A stretch of DNA of 41,045 nucleotides from Tateyamaria pelophila (GCF_019966495.1 NZ_JAIMIA010000035.1:1-41045), one strand, 5' to 3'; counted from the stretch's first letter, positions 6,479 to 15,592 are shown. Notes: generated by a model not told the origin, from the sequence alone. Translations and numbers: made by a program.

Positions 6479-8287
6479 CTATGCGCTGGCCTTTTCCTCA
6501 AGCTCGAGCCATTCCAGCTCGGCCGTTTGCAAGCGCTCGTGACGTTCGACCAACGCATCGGTGGCTTTCTGAAACTTGACGGGATGGGACGTAAAAAGGT
6601 CCGGATCGCTCATAAGTTCTTCAAGCTTTGCAATCTCCGCCTCAAGGCGCGCAATCTCGGCTGGCAGGTTTTCCAACCGGTGCTTTTCTGTGAAACTCAG
6701 CGTCTGGCCTTGCTCCGTTTTCCGCTTCTCCTTTGGCGCGGAAGTTTTTGATTTCCCGGTGCTTTCCCATGATTTGTCCGTGCCGCGCTGCGACCTGTAA
6801 TCGCTCCACCCGCCCGCGTAGGCCGTGGCTTTTCCGTCACCTTCCATCGCGATGGTCGTGACCGCGACACGGTCCAGAAAATCCCGGTCGTGGCTGACCA
6901 GCAGCACCGTGCCATCATACTGGCCGATCAAATCCTGAAGCAAATCCAGCGTCTCGACATCCAGATCATTCGTCGGTTCGTCCAGCACCAAAAGGTTGCT
7001 TTGGCGCGCCATGATCTTGGCCAGCAACAGACGCGCCTTTTCGCCTCCCGACAGGGATTTGACCGGGGCACGGGCTTGCGCCTCGTCAAACAGGAATTCC
7101 TTGAGATAACCAACAACATGCTTGGGATTGCCGCGTACCATCACCTGATCCGCCTTGCCGCTCACGCGCATATCCGGATCACCCGTGAGGCTGTCCCAAA
7201 GGCTGATCTCGGGATCAAGCTGGGCGCGGGCCTGATCGAAAATCGCAATCTCCAGATTGGTGCCCAAAGTCACCGTGCCGGTGTCAGGCGCCAACTTGCC
7301 AACCAATATGTTCAGAAGCGTCGTTTTGCCCACACCGTTCGGACCGACAAAGGCAACCCGGTCGCCGCGCTGTACCTTGAGCGAAAACGGCTCAAGGATC
7401 ACCTTCTCGCCAAATTTTTTCGAAATATCGACCGCTTCCATGACCTTGCGGCCCGATTTCGGACCCGCCTCAAAGGCCATGGCCGCAGCACCCTGACGGG
7501 TGATCTGCGACGCACGCTCGGCACGCAAATCCTGCAAGGCCCGCACGCGTCCCTGGTTGCGCTTGCGCCGGGCCGAAATGCCCTCAACTGCCCACCGCGC
7601 CTCCGCCTTGATCTTGCGATTGAGCTTGTGGCGCTGGGTGTCTTCTTCTTCCCATGTGGTATCGCGCCAGGCTTCGAAATTGTCGAAACCCTTTTCCATC
7701 CGACGCACCATTCCCCTGTCAACCCAGAGGGTTGCACGGGTAAGTTCACGCAAAAAAGCACGGTCATGCGAGATCAGGATAAACCCGGCCCGCGTCGTTT
7801 TCAGCTCGCTTTCCAACCAGCCGATCGCTTCGATATCCAGATGGTTGGTCGGCTCATCCAAGAGCATCAGATCAGGCGCTTCGGCCATCAAACGCGCCAG
7901 TGCGGCGCGGCGACGCTCCCCGCCAGATGCGGTTTCGACCGGGCGGGCGGGATCAAACTTCAACCCCTCGCCCGCGCGCTCGACCTTGTACATTTCGGAC
8001 GGCTCAAGGCCATGAACCGCAAAATCCCCCAAGGTCGCGAATCCCGATAAATCGGGATCTTGTTCCATATAGCCAACCGAAACGCCGGGCCCTGCGACGA
8101 TGTCGCCACGGTCCGCGTCCACGAGGCCTGCCATGACCTTCATCAACGTTGACTTGCCCGATCCGTTGCGCCCCACGAGGGCCACACGATCCCCGGGATG
8201 CACGACCAAAGACAGATTATCAAATACCGGGTCTCCCCCGAAAGTGAGGGAAATATCGGAGAGCTGGAGAAGGGGAACACGCGCCAT
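6479..8287 (-). CDS. uup: ABC-F family ATPase, Uup type
   Basis: A 602-residue cytoplasmic ATPase with two ABC modules and no membrane domain. The first has Walker A GRNGSGKST (39-47), signature SGGE (121-124) and Walker B LLDEPTNHLD (142-151). The second has GPNGVGKTT (315-323), SGGEK (413-417) and LDEPTNDLD (435-443). The linker (about 205-265) is basic and helical. The last 60 residues form a charged coiled coil, typical of Uup, which binds branched DNA or ribosomes and affects transposon excision in E. coli. It stands alone, about 100 bases downstream of olsB on the same strand, and is followed by the long control region of the gpsA operon. Confidence 0.9.
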   Translation of the reverse strand: MARVPLLQLSDISLTFGGDPVFDNLSLVVHPGDRVALVGRNGSGKSTLMKVMAGLVDADRGDIVAGPGVSVGYMEQDPDLSGFATLGDFAVHGLEPSEMYKVERAGEGLKFDPARPVETASGGERRRAALARLMAEAPDLMLLDEPTNHLDIEAIGWLESELKTTRAGFILISHDRAFLRELTRATLWVDRGMVRRMEKGFDNFEAWRDTTWEEEDTQRHKLNRKIKAEARWAVEGISARRKRNQGRVRALQDLRAERASQITRQGAAAMAFEAGPKSGRKVMEAVDISKKFGEKVILEPFSLKVQRGDRVAFVGPNGVGKTTLLNILVGKLAPDTGTVTLGTNLEIAIFDQARAQLDPEISLWDSLTGDPDMRVSGKADQVMVRGNPKHVVGYLKEFLFDEAQARAPVKSLSGGEKARLLLAKIMARQSNLLVLDEPTNDLDVETLDLLQDLIGQYDGTVLLVSHDRDFLDRVAVTTIAMEGDGKATAYAGGWSDYRSQRGTDKSWESTGKSKTSAPKEKRKTEQGQTLSFTEKHRLENLPAEIARLEAEIAKLEELMSDPDLFTSHPVKFQKATDALVERHERLQTAELEWLELEEKASA

Positions 8288-8393
8288 GAATGCCAGCTAG
8301 TCGCTCCGGACAAAGGCGTCAACCAGCCGCGTCGCTTCACCGCGCAGGTCAGTCGGCATTCCACGCATTTTCAGCGGATCCTTTATCCGGGAA

Positions 8394-9122
8394 TCATCCG
8401 GCGACAGCACGCAGCAGTCGTTTTCGGGCCGGGGGAATCGCCCTGATCTCAACGCCGGTGAAAACGTGCAGCGTGTTCATCTGCTGATCCACGACGGCGT
8501 GGTCGCTGACCCAGCCCCCCATCATCAGATAGGTGCGCAGCAGTGGCGGCATCCGCAGCATCGCCTTTTTAACATCGGGTTTGCGCCGTAACCGGGCGGC
8601 ATATTTGAAAACAGTGGGGGCTTTGACACGCGGCAACCAGCGCTTGGGGGCCAGATGGTGCGCTTTGAGGATGGCGAAGGCGTCCAGATAATCGGCCGTT
8701 TCCGTCCCGTCGAAGGACGAACAGCCAAACAAAAGCGTCACGGCGTTATCGTCGACATATGCGGCCATCGCCCCCCACGCGATACGGAGCACGTCAGGAT
8801 CGTTCAGATCCGGATCAATGCAGAACCGGCCCATCTCGACCATTTTGCCTTCGTAAGCAGCAAGCGCGCCAAGCTCATAGAATTGCGCGGAATAGCTCTG
8901 CGAAATCTCGGCGCCGGTTAGCGGCATCATTCGAAAACAACAAACCAACGCGTCATCCACGATGGAATGGATCAGAACATGGGTACAGGCTTGGTCATAA
9001 GCGTCGCTATCACCGCCCTGCTCCAGACCAAAGCATCGCGCCCGGAGCTGGCGTGCCGCCTGCATGTCACACGCTGTATGCGCTTGGCGCACAGTGTAGC
9101 GCCCCTTTTGAAAACTGATCAT
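8394..9122 (-). CDS. olsB: Ornithine N-alpha-acyltransferase (OlsB-like)
   Basis: A 242-residue GNAT-fold acyltransferase. It carries features of the OlsB/hemolysin-like group, including RQLRARCF near the N-terminus, VEMGRFCIDP in the centre and GCSSFDGT. OlsB joins a 3-hydroxyacyl chain from acyl carrier protein to ornithine to make lyso-ornithine lipid, a phosphorus-free membrane lipid precursor. I chose the ATG at 9120-9122, which has GAGGGG seven bases upstream; the frame continues six codons further. The second enzyme, OlsA, is not adjacent: the next genes are bamE upstream and uup downstream. OlsB is the best match but a related long-chain N-acyl amino acid synthase cannot be excluded. 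Confidence 0.72.
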   Translation of the reverse strand: MISFQKGRYTVRQAHTACDMQAARQLRARCFGLEQGGDSDAYDQACTHVLIHSIVDDALVCCFRMMPLTGAEISQSYSAQFYELGALAAYEGKMVEMGRFCIDPDLNDPDVLRIAWGAMAAYVDDNAVTLLFGCSSFDGTETADYLDAFAILKAHHLAPKRWLPRVKAPTVFKYAARLRRKPDVKKAMLRMPPLLRTYLMMGGWVSDHAVVDQQMNTLHVFTGVEIRAIPPARKRLLRAVAG

Positions 9123-9191
9123 GTCACGCCCCTCGACCACGCTGCGTGACCGCAGACTAGCACACAGAGGGCTTACGGCTCATGGAACCGA

Positions 9192-9635
9192 TCAACTGCC
9201 AAAGCCGGCCGCCCCGATGTTGCCAATGTTCCCCATCAACTGGCGCAACAGATTGACATCGGACACACCACTGGCCGTCACGCGCCGCGTCAATGGAACC
9301 ACCTGTCCATTTTCGAGCCCGAACCGCTCGATGTTTTCGACGACCCCTCTTGAGTCGAACGTGATCGCAAGGACTTGCCGATCGATCTCCTTGGTTTCGC
9401 GCATGCCGAACGTCCTGGTCCGGCTGCGAACATAGTAAAAATCGCCGTCGCCCACGAGGCTGCTTGATGAAGGCGGCCCAACCGCTTCTTCGACTGTGGC
9501 GCGGGTGTCTCTGCCCACCACAATTTCCTGCAATTCCTCTTCGGGCGGGATGTAGCCGTGATTGCGGAAAGTCGGCGCGCAACCCGCCAGAGCAAGGGCC
9601 GTCATCAGCGTGATCAGTGTGGCGCAGGTCCGCAT
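9192..9635 (-). CDS. bamE: Outer membrane assembly lipoprotein BamE (SmpA/OmlA)
   Basis: A 147-residue lipoprotein with signal peptide MRTCATLITLMTALALAGC; the lipobox LAGC puts the lipidated cysteine at residue 19. The mature part has the BamE pattern of an early GRDTRATVEEAVGPP turn, a YYVRSRTRTFG strand and a later VLAITFDSRGVVENI strand. BamE is a small subunit of the complex that folds beta-barrel proteins into the outer membrane. The start is supported by AAGGGGGG four bases before the ATG at 9633-9635. The gene is divergent from the DUF177 gene. Confidence 0.9.
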   Translation of the reverse strand: MRTCATLITLMTALALAGCAPTFRNHGYIPPEEELQEIVVGRDTRATVEEAVGPPSSSSLVGDGDFYYVRSRTRTFGMRETKEIDRQVLAITFDSRGVVENIERFGLENGQVVPLTRRVTASGVSDVNLLRQLMGNIGNIGAAGFGS

Positions 9636-9739
9636 TTGGCCCCCCTTGGATTTCATCACCTCTTGCTCATCGAGCAATGGGCTTTTATCCCGACTTACTC
9701 AAGGATGGCCCCCGGTTCAAGAAACGAAAGTAAATACCC

Positions 9740-10294
9740 ATGTCCAAGACCCCTCCATCGCGCACGGCATTGCGGGTCGCTGATCTGGCCCAGAACGCGC
9801 CGACGCCGTTTTTTTTGCAGCCGGATGCGGATGTTTTAGCCGCAATGGCCGACACACTTGATCTCAGCGGATTGCGCAAGGTGCGCTTTGTCGGCGCGGT
9901 GCAGGCCGAAGGCGCGCAAGACTGGCTGCTGACCGGCACCCTGGGCGCTACGGTCACCCAGCCCTGCGGCGTCACATTGGCGCCCGTCACCACCCGTATC
10001 GATGTGCCCGTGCGCCGTCTGTATCTGCGCAACTACGAAGAAAGCGATGCGCCCGAGGTTGAAATGCCCGAGGATGACGAGGCGGAACGGTTGGGCCAAT
10101 GGATCGATCCCGAGGCTGTGCTGATCGAAGCTCTCAGCCTTGCTTTGCCGCTTTATCCGCGTGCAGAGGGTGTTGCGCTCGACGAAACCGTTCTGACCGA
10201 ACCCGGTGTGGCCCCTCTGACGGAGCAGGCCATGCGGCCTTTCGCAGGGCTCGCAGCCCTCAAGGACCAGATGAAAGACGACGACGACACCTGA
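9740..10294 (+). CDS. DUF177/YceD family protein, upstream of rpmF
   Basis: A 184-residue acidic cytoplasmic protein. The core LTGTLGATVTQPCGVTLAPV, followed by DVPVRRLYL, and the later IDPEAVLIEALSLALPLYPR are typical of the DUF177 (YceD) family; one cysteine of the usual CxxC is present in QPCGVTL. The family sits next to rpmF in most bacteria, including here, and its plant homologue is linked to 23S rRNA accumulation. It starts the block DUF177-rpmF-plsX-fabH-ihfA. No strong ribosome site precedes the ATG. Its precise role is not established. Confidence 0.88.
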   Translation: MSKTPPSRTALRVADLAQNAPTPFFLQPDADVLAAMADTLDLSGLRKVRFVGAVQAEGAQDWLLTGTLGATVTQPCGVTLAPVTTRIDVPVRRLYLRNYEESDAPEVEMPEDDEAERLGQWIDPEAVLIEALSLALPLYPRAEGVALDETVLTEPGVAPLTEQAMRPFAGLAALKDQMKDDDDT

Positions 10295-10510
10295 TTCACC
10301 CTTGCGCCGGGGACAAAGATGCGTATTTTCGCGCTTTCACGATCTTTTGGGTTGGACATGCGCCGGGGCTTTGCCTAAACGCACGTCACACCGACAAGGT
10401 TGAAAAGAAATGCCCGCTGCCCGGGCACGAAACCGCGCCCGCAGCAGGGCACTCTGAAACACGCATCCGCAAAGTTGCGGCACTGCCCGAAATCCAAAAG
10501 GCCCACCCTA

Positions 10511-10717
10511 ATGGCTGTGCAACAGAATAAAGTGTCCAAATCGCGCCGCAACAATCGTCGCGGCCACGACAGCTTGACACCCGCCAACCCCAACGAATGC
10601 CCAAACTGTGGTGAGCTGAAACGCCCCCACCACATTTGTGCGGCCTGTGGTCACTATGACGACAACGAGATTGTTGCCATGACCGAAGAGGTTGATCTGG
10701 AAGACGACGCAGCCTGA
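10511..10717 (+). CDS. rpmF: 50S ribosomal protein L32
   Basis: A 68-residue basic protein beginning [20 protein letters not shown], the usual start of L32. It has a zinc-ribbon-like pair CPNC and CAAC (near residues 31-34 and 44-47), as in zinc-binding L32 forms. It is a component of the large ribosomal subunit. It lies 216 bases after the DUF177 gene and 35 bases before plsX; the co-location of L32 with fatty acid genes is conserved in many bacteria. The ATG at 10511 is chosen by homology of the N-terminus. Confidence 0.96.
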   Translation: MAVQQNKVSKSRRNNRRGHDSLTPANPNECPNCGELKRPHHICAACGHYDDNEIVAMTEEVDLEDDAA

Positions 10718-10752
10718 TTGGCGCTGCGGGACAGAAGGCAGGCACCGCCCCC

Positions 10753-11844
10753 ATGACGGCCCCCAAAAACGATCCGGCCGATCAGACTGGGCAGCTTGCC
10801 TTTCCCATCATACTTTCGATTGACGCAATGGGCGGGGACAATGGCCCCGCCGCTGTTGTTGCGGGCTGTGCCATTTCCGCTCAAAAAAACCCGCGCATCG
10901 GATTTATCCTGCACGGGCCCAAGGACGAGTTGCAGCAACTGGTGGCGCGCCGCAAGTCCCTTGAGGGGCGATGCGAGATTCGTGACGCCCGTGGCGTTGT
11001 ATCGATGGAAGACAAGCCCAGCCACGTTGTCCGGACCGGCAAGGACACATCGATGTGGTCGACGGTCGAGGCCGTCCGTTCGGGCGAAGCCACGGTGGCG
11101 GTGAGTTGCGGCAATACCGGCGCGCTGATGGCCGTTTCGATGATCCGGTTGCGCAAGCTTCCCGGCGTGAACCGCCCTGCCATTGCAGTGCTCTGGCCCA
11201 GTCTCAATCCGCAAGGCTTCAACGTGATGCTGGATGTGGGCGCCGATATCCGGGCCGATGCCGATGACCTGCTGCGCTTTGCCCTGATGGGCGCGTCTTA
11301 CGCGCGCAACGGGATGGATGTCGCGCGCCCGCGCATCGGCTTGCTCAACGTCGGCACAGAGGAACACAAGGGCCGCGCTGAGCTCAAGGAAGCCTTTGAT
11401 CTCATCGGCGCGCAAGCCGACGCCGCAGATTTCGATTTCGTAGGCTTTGTCGAAGGTGGCGACATTCCGGGGGACGTGGCGGATGTCATCGTCACCGACG
11501 GCTTCACCGGCAACGTCGCGATCAAGACGGGTGAGGGTACGGCCGGGATGATCGGCACCCTGCTGCGCGAAGCGTTTCGCTTTTCGCCGCTGTCCCGGCT
11601 TGCCTCTTTGCTGGCCTACACATCCTTGCAGCGGCTGAAACAGCGTATCGATCCGCGCCGGGTGAACGGCGGCGTCTTTCTTGGCTTGAATGGAACTGTC
11701 GTAAAGTCACATGGCGGAGCCGACGCGACAGGTGTATCTTCCGCAATCAAGCTGGCAGCGCAACTGGCGGAACTGGGCTTTAACGACAAGTTGGCGGCAC
11801 GAATCGCAAGTGCCACCACGCCCGCAGAGGAGAAAAAGACATGA
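10753..11844 (+). CDS. plsX: Phosphate acyltransferase PlsX
   Basis: A 363-residue enzyme that converts acyl-ACP and phosphate to acyl-phosphate, the first step of the PlsX/PlsY route to phosphatidic acid. Diagnostic sequences are ILSIDAMGGDNGP near residue 21, SCGNTGALMA near 118, NVMLDVGAD near 155, GLLNVGTEEHKG and VIVTDGFTGNVAIKTGEG. The first 18 residues are an extra hydrophilic stretch. Its stop codon overlaps the fabH start by 4 bp (ATGA), so the two lipid genes are translationally coupled. Confidence 0.96.
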   Translation: MTAPKNDPADQTGQLAFPIILSIDAMGGDNGPAAVVAGCAISAQKNPRIGFILHGPKDELQQLVARRKSLEGRCEIRDARGVVSMEDKPSHVVRTGKDTSMWSTVEAVRSGEATVAVSCGNTGALMAVSMIRLRKLPGVNRPAIAVLWPSLNPQGFNVMLDVGADIRADADDLLRFALMGASYARNGMDVARPRIGLLNVGTEEHKGRAELKEAFDLIGAQADAADFDFVGFVEGGDIPGDVADVIVTDGFTGNVAIKTGEGTAGMIGTLLREAFRFSPLSRLASLLAYTSLQRLKQRIDPRRVNGGVFLGLNGTVVKSHGGADATGVSSAIKLAAQLAELGFNDKLAARIASATTPAEEKKT

Positions 11845-12812
11845 CCTTGCGCGCCGTTGTGCGCGGTGTCGGACATTATTTGCCGACCCGCGTCGTGGAA
11901 AACTCCGAGTTCGAGGCCAAGATCGACACCACGGACGAATGGATTCGCTCGCGCTCCGGGATTGAGCGTCGTCACTTCGCATCCGGCCTCGAAACCACGT
12001 CCTCCATGGCCACGTCCGCCGCGCGTGCGGCCCTCAAGGACGCGGGTCTTGAGCCAAATGATCTCGACGCCATCGTTCTGGCAACCTCGACGGCCGATCT
12101 GACATTTCCATCCGCCGCCACCATGGTGCAGCACCAGTTGGGCATGACACGCGGCTTTGCCTTTGATGTGCAGGCGGTCTGCGCCGGGTTCATCTATGCT
12201 TTGGCCAATGCCAACGCGCTGATCGTGTCGGGTCAGGCGAAACGAATCCTGGTGATCGGCGCGGAAACCTTCAGCAAGATCATGGACTGGACGGATCGTT
12301 CGACATCCGTTCTGTTCGGCGATGGCGCAGGTGCGCTCGTGCTGGAAGCGCAAGAGGGGGAAGGCACGGCACAGGATCGCGGTATTCTGTCCACCGATCT
12401 GCATTCCGACGGGCGTCACCGCGACCTGCTGTATGTGGATGGCGGAGTCAGCACCGGTGCCAGCGGATATTTGCGGATGCAGGGCAATCAGGTGTTCCGT
12501 CACGCAGTGGCAAAACTGGCCTCGACGGCGCATACGGCCATGGACCGTGCCGGCGTCACCGCAGACGAAGTGGACTGGATCGTACCCCATCAGGCCAATA
12601 TCCGTATCATTCAGGGCACGGCCAAAAAGATGAACGTCCCGATGGACCGGGTCGTGGTGACCGTGCAGGATCACGGCAACACGTCGGCGGCATCGATTCC
12701 CCTCGCTCTGTCCGTTGGGCGCGATCGGGGCCAGATCAAATTGGGCGATTTGCTCGTCACCGAAGCCATCGGTGGCGGTCTCGCCTGGGGTGCGGTCGTC
12801 CTGCGCTGGTGA
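11841..12812 (+). CDS. fabH: 3-oxoacyl-ACP synthase III (KAS III)
   Basis: A 323-residue condensing enzyme that starts fatty acid synthesis by joining acetyl-CoA to malonyl-ACP. The catalytic triad is visible as Cys114 (AVCAGF), His250 (PHQANIRI) and Asn280 (GNTSAAS). Thiolase-fold landmarks such as TTDEWIRSRSGIERR (30-44) and FGDGAGALVL (159-168) are in place, and the length is typical. It overlaps plsX by 4 bp and is followed by a weak terminator-like hairpin and a separate promoter for ihfA. Confidence 0.96.
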   Translation: MTLRAVVRGVGHYLPTRVVENSEFEAKIDTTDEWIRSRSGIERRHFASGLETTSSMATSAARAALKDAGLEPNDLDAIVLATSTADLTFPSAATMVQHQLGMTRGFAFDVQAVCAGFIYALANANALIVSGQAKRILVIGAETFSKIMDWTDRSTSVLFGDGAGALVLEAQEGEGTAQDRGILSTDLHSDGRHRDLLYVDGGVSTGASGYLRMQGNQVFRHAVAKLASTAHTAMDRAGVTADEVDWIVPHQANIRIIQGTAKKMNVPMDRVVVTVQDHGNTSAASIPLALSVGRDRGQIKLGDLLVTEAIGGGLAWGAVVLRW

Positions 12813-12824
12813 TACCCTCCGTCA

Positions 12825-12848
12825 CGCCCAAAGGGGCGAACAGTTTTT
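12825..12848 (+). terminator. Weak intrinsic terminator after fabH
   Basis: CGCCC and GGGCG form a 5-bp GC stem around a four-base loop, and a run of five T follows six bases after the stem (12844-12848). Its position 12 bases past the fabH stop and ahead of an apparent ihfA promoter supports the call. The gap between stem and T run makes it imperfect. Confidence 0.4.
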
Positions 12849-12879
12849 CGCCTTTTCTGTCTGCTGCAAGCCATTGATA

Positions 12880-12909
12880 TTGACTCGGAATTTGTCCCGG
12901 CCCTATGCT
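12880..12909 (+). promoter_or_regulatory. Putative ihfA promoter
   Basis: TTGACT (12880-12885) and TATGCT (12904-12909) are 18 bases apart and end 20 bases before the ihfA ATG. The ribosome site AAGGGA lies between. The hexamers fit sigma-70 reasonably. Confidence 0.45.
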
Positions 12910-12929
12910 CCGACCAAAAGGGATGGAAA

Positions 12930-13232
12930 ATGGCCGAAAAGACTCTGACGCGTATGGACTTGAGCGAAGCGGTGTTCCGCGAAGTTGGTCTTTCCAGAAA
13001 TGAAAGCGCGCAGCTTGTGGAAAGTGTGCTCGAGCATATGTCTGATGCACTCGTAAAAGGCGAACAGGTCAAGATATCTTCCTTTGGCACATTCTCCGTT
13101 CGGGACAAATCGGCACGCATCGGCCGCAACCCCAAAACCGGCGAAGAGGTTCCGATCAACCCGCGTCGCGTGCTCACATTCCGACCGTCGCACCTGATGA
13201 AAGACCGTGTCGCCTCGGGCAACAAGTCCTGA
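12930..13232 (+). CDS. ihfA: Integration host factor subunit alpha
   Basis: A 100-residue HU/IHF-fold DNA-bending protein. It has [21 protein letters not shown] at the N-terminus, [14 protein letters not shown] in the middle and the DNA-binding arm [20 protein letters not shown], with the conserved proline that inserts into the minor groove. The [10 protein letters not shown] arm and early residues resemble IHF alpha more than IHF beta or HU. IHF bends DNA in promoters, recombination sites and phage integration. The MerR-type gene starts 4 bases after its stop, so the two are probably co-transcribed. Confidence 0.94.
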   Translation: MAEKTLTRMDLSEAVFREVGLSRNESAQLVESVLEHMSDALVKGEQVKISSFGTFSVRDKSARIGRNPKTGEEVPINPRRVLTFRPSHLMKDRVASGNKS

Positions 13233-13236
13233 TCTG

Positions 13237-14298
13237 ATGCCAAAATCCGCCGATGCCTTTCGCACTATCTCCGAAGTGGCCGATTGGCTTGGGGTCCAGA
13301 CCCACGTCCTGCGGTTTTGGGAAAGCAAATTCACCCAGATAAAACCCGTCAAACGGGCAGGCGGTCGGCGCTACTACCGGCCTGCCGACATGCTTTTGCT
13401 GGGGGGTATCCGCAAGTTGCTGCACGAAGATGGCATGACCATCAAGGGCGTTCAAAAACTCTTGCGTGAAGAAGGCATGGCCCATGTCGCCGACATGTCA
13501 GCGCCGCTAGATGATGAAACTGCCGCGCAGATTGACGACGATATTGCCCCAGATGCCGATTTTGTCGAAGCGGAATTCGCACATACAACTGCCGAAAATA
13601 CAGTAACGCCCTTCGTCCCAATGGCCAAAGCTGAGCCGGAAGAGACAGTGATTGAACCGGCTGAACCGGCCCAAGCACCCGAACTCGACCCTGAACCCGA
13701 GCCTGAACCTGCCGTCACACATTCAGCGCCGGAACCCGACCTTGCGCCTAACGCATCGCCAAAGCCACCCGAACACACTCCGGTGGCATACGCGACGCAG
13801 GAAGCAGAACCGCAAGCCGCATCGTCCCCCGAAGCAGAGCCCGGTGCGGATGCACCGATCTCCGAAGAACCCGTCTTGGCCGCCTCGAAGCCAATCGAAG
13901 AGTCCAAGCCTGCACCAGAGCCTGTATTCTCCCGAACACCGGACCCTGCCCCGCCAGTGTCATCCGCAGATCTTGCAGACGAAACCGACGAGCCTGCCGA
14001 GTTGCCTGCTTTCCTGACCGGTCGCAGGCGAGAGCCCAGCCCAGCGGACGGACAACAGGCCGACGCAACGCCGCCGATGACCCCGCCCCCGGCAGAACCG
14101 CCCAAACCCAAACCCCGCATTGTCGACGTACCGGATGAACCGGACCCCGCGACAATCTCCGTTACCCCTTCGGCCTTGGGCATGGCGGCCCGGATAACAC
14201 ATCTGCGCCCCGAACAACGTGGTGCGATCCGCCCGCTTCTGGCTCAACTGACCGCTTTGCGCGATCAGATGGCCAGTGCTCGCCAAGACGCCGAATAA
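13237..14298 (+). CDS. MerR-family regulator with long acidic proline-rich linker
   Basis: A 353-residue protein. Residues 8-80 form a MerR-type winged helix ([20 protein letters not shown], then the wing [14 protein letters not shown]). Residues about 88-305 are low-complexity and rich in Glu, Pro, Ala and Asp, with stretches such as DPEPEPEPA, and are almost certainly disordered. The last 40 residues ([20 protein letters not shown] and on) look helical. Location right after ihfA is conserved in many alphaproteobacteria, but those proteins are often much shorter. No metal-binding cysteines are seen, so it is not a typical metal sensor. Target genes are unknown. The ATG at 13237 is chosen because it starts the MerR domain closely; no strong ribosome site is visible. 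Confidence 0.85.
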   Translation: MPKSADAFRTISEVADWLGVQTHVLRFWESKFTQIKPVKRAGGRRYYRPADMLLLGGIRKLLHEDGMTIKGVQKLLREEGMAHVADMSAPLDDETAAQIDDDIAPDADFVEAEFAHTTAENTVTPFVPMAKAEPEETVIEPAEPAQAPELDPEPEPEPAVTHSAPEPDLAPNASPKPPEHTPVAYATQEAEPQAASSPEAEPGADAPISEEPVLAASKPIEESKPAPEPVFSRTPDPAPPVSSADLADETDEPAELPAFLTGRRREPSPADGQQADATPPMTPPPAEPPKPKPRIVDVPDEPDPATISVTPSALGMAARITHLRPEQRGAIRPLLAQLTALRDQMASARQDAE

Positions 14299-14326
14299 AG
14301 AGTCCCTTCCGCGTGCCACTTCCCCC

Positions 14327-14354
14327 TTGCCCCCGGCTGGAAATCGGGTATGAC
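14327..14354 (+). promoter_or_regulatory. Putative tRNA-Pro promoter
   Basis: TTGCCC and TATGAC are separated by 16 bases, and the -10 box ends 11 bases before the tRNA 5' end. Position and hexamers fit a sigma-70 promoter for the tRNA. Confidence 0.5.
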
Positions 14355-14365
14355 ACGGCTCACGT

Positions 14366-14442
14366 CGGGCTATGGCGCAGCCTGGTAGCGCGTCCGTCTG
14401 GGGGACGGAAGGTCGCAGGTTCGAGTCCTGCTAGCCCGACCA
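14366..14442 (+). tRNA. tRNA-Pro (anticodon GGG)
   Basis: A complete 77-base cloverleaf. The acceptor stem pairs CGGGCTA with TAGCCCG, the anticodon stem pairs TCCGT with ACGGA around the loop CTGGGGG (anticodon GGG), and the T arm contains GGTTCGAGTCC. The CCA end is encoded (14440-14442). It reads the proline codons CCC and CCU. Confidence 0.97.
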
Positions 14443-14515
14443 ATACCACCCGCCCCAGCGCTACGGGGCATCTCACTACCGCCCCTTTGGACATGTATAT
14501 TAACGAGGGGTTGAT

Positions 14516-15592
14516 ATGACCGGCGTTCTTGCAGACACCCAGTTGACCCAAATGATCGCGCGCGCCGAGATTGCGGCCGATCCAGCCGTGATACCTGAAC
14601 AAATCCAACCCGCCAGCCTTGATCTGCGCCTTGGACCGATCGCCTACCGCGTCCGAGCCTCGTTTTTGGCTGGCCACGGTCGTACGGTGGCCGAGCGTCT
14701 GCTGGAATTTGAGATGCACCGCGTGGATCTCAGCGAAGGTGCCGTGCTTGAAAAGGGCTGCGTCTATGTTGTTCCGCTGATGGAACGGCTGGCGCTGCCG
14801 GACGGCATCCAGGCAGTCGCCAATGCCAAAAGCTCGACCGGGCGTCTTGACCTGCTGACCCGGACCATCACGGATGGCGGAACGGAATTCGACCGCATTC
14901 CACCGGGCTATACCGGTCCGCTTTATGCGGAAATCTGTCCACGTTCTTTCTCCGTCCTTGTGCGCCCGGGCATGCGCCTGAACCAGATCCGGTTCCGCTC
15001 CGGTCATGCGGTGCTGAGTGACAGTGAACTGACGGCCCTGCATGCGCAAACCCCGCTCGTAGACGGTGATGATGCGGTGATTGACGAAGGTCTTGGATTT
15101 TCGGTCGATCTGCGTTTGCGCAGTTCAACACTCGTTGGATTTCGCGCCAAGCCGCATACTGGCGTGATCGATCTGGACAGGATCGGCCACTACGACCCGT
15201 CGGAATTCTGGGAAGAAGTGCATAGCACTCAAGGTCACATCATTCTTGATCCCGGCGCCTTCTATATTCTGGTAAGCCGCGAGGCGGTTCATATCCCGCC
15301 GGACTATGCCGCCGAAATGGCCCCCTATCTGGCGATGGTCGGCGAATTCAGGGTTCACTACGCAGGGTTTTTCGACCCCGGCTTTGGTCATGATGCAGCA
15401 GGCGGATCAGGCTCTCGCGGCGTGCTCGAAGTGCGCTGCCACGAAGCCCCCTTTGTGTTGGAGCACGGCCAGATCGTCGGACGGTTGATCTATGAGCGGA
15501 TGGCAGAGCGGCCAGGTCAGCTTTATGGGTCAGGCATTGCTTCGAACTATCAGGGCCAGGGTCTGAAACTGTCGAAACATTTTCGGGTTTGA
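14516..15592 (+). CDS. 2'-deoxycytidine 5'-triphosphate deaminase, double-domain form
   Basis: A 358-residue protein, about twice the length of classical Dcd (around 190). The first half carries IQPASLDLRLG (about 26-36), NAKSSTGRLDL (about 103-113) and PLYAEICPRSFSVLVRPGMRLNQIRF (about 138-163 in outline), typical of Dcd. The second half repeats the dUTPase/Dcd fold with FSVDLRL, FILVSREAVHIPPDYAAEM-like and RGVLEVRCHEAPFVLEHGQ elements. Such tandem forms are known in alphaproteobacteria. The reaction is dCTP to dUTP plus ammonia, feeding dTMP synthesis. The start is clear: AGGGG five bases before the ATG. It follows tRNA-Pro by 73 bases and converges on the membrane-protein gene. Confidence 0.88.
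   Translation: MTGVLADTQLTQMIARAEIAADPAVIPEQIQPASLDLRLGPIAYRVRASFLAGHGRTVAERLLEFEMHRVDLSEGAVLEKGCVYVVPLMERLALPDGIQAVANAKSSTGRLDLLTRTITDGGTEFDRIPPGYTGPLYAEICPRSFSVLVRPGMRLNQIRFRSGHAVLSDSELTALHAQTPLVDGDDAVIDEGLGFSVDLRLRSSTLVGFRAKPHTGVIDLDRIGHYDPSEFWEEVHSTQGHIILDPGAFYILVSREAVHIPPDYAAEMAPYLAMVGEFRVHYAGFFDPGFGHDAAGGSGSRGVLEVRCHEAPFVLEHGQIVGRLIYERMAERPGQLYGSGIASNYQGQGLKLSKHFRV

Noticed and set aside
6890-8050. Long plus-strand frame of 386 residues opposite uup
   Set aside because: It is antisense to the clearly coding uup gene, in a GC-rich region where antisense frames stay open by codon bias.
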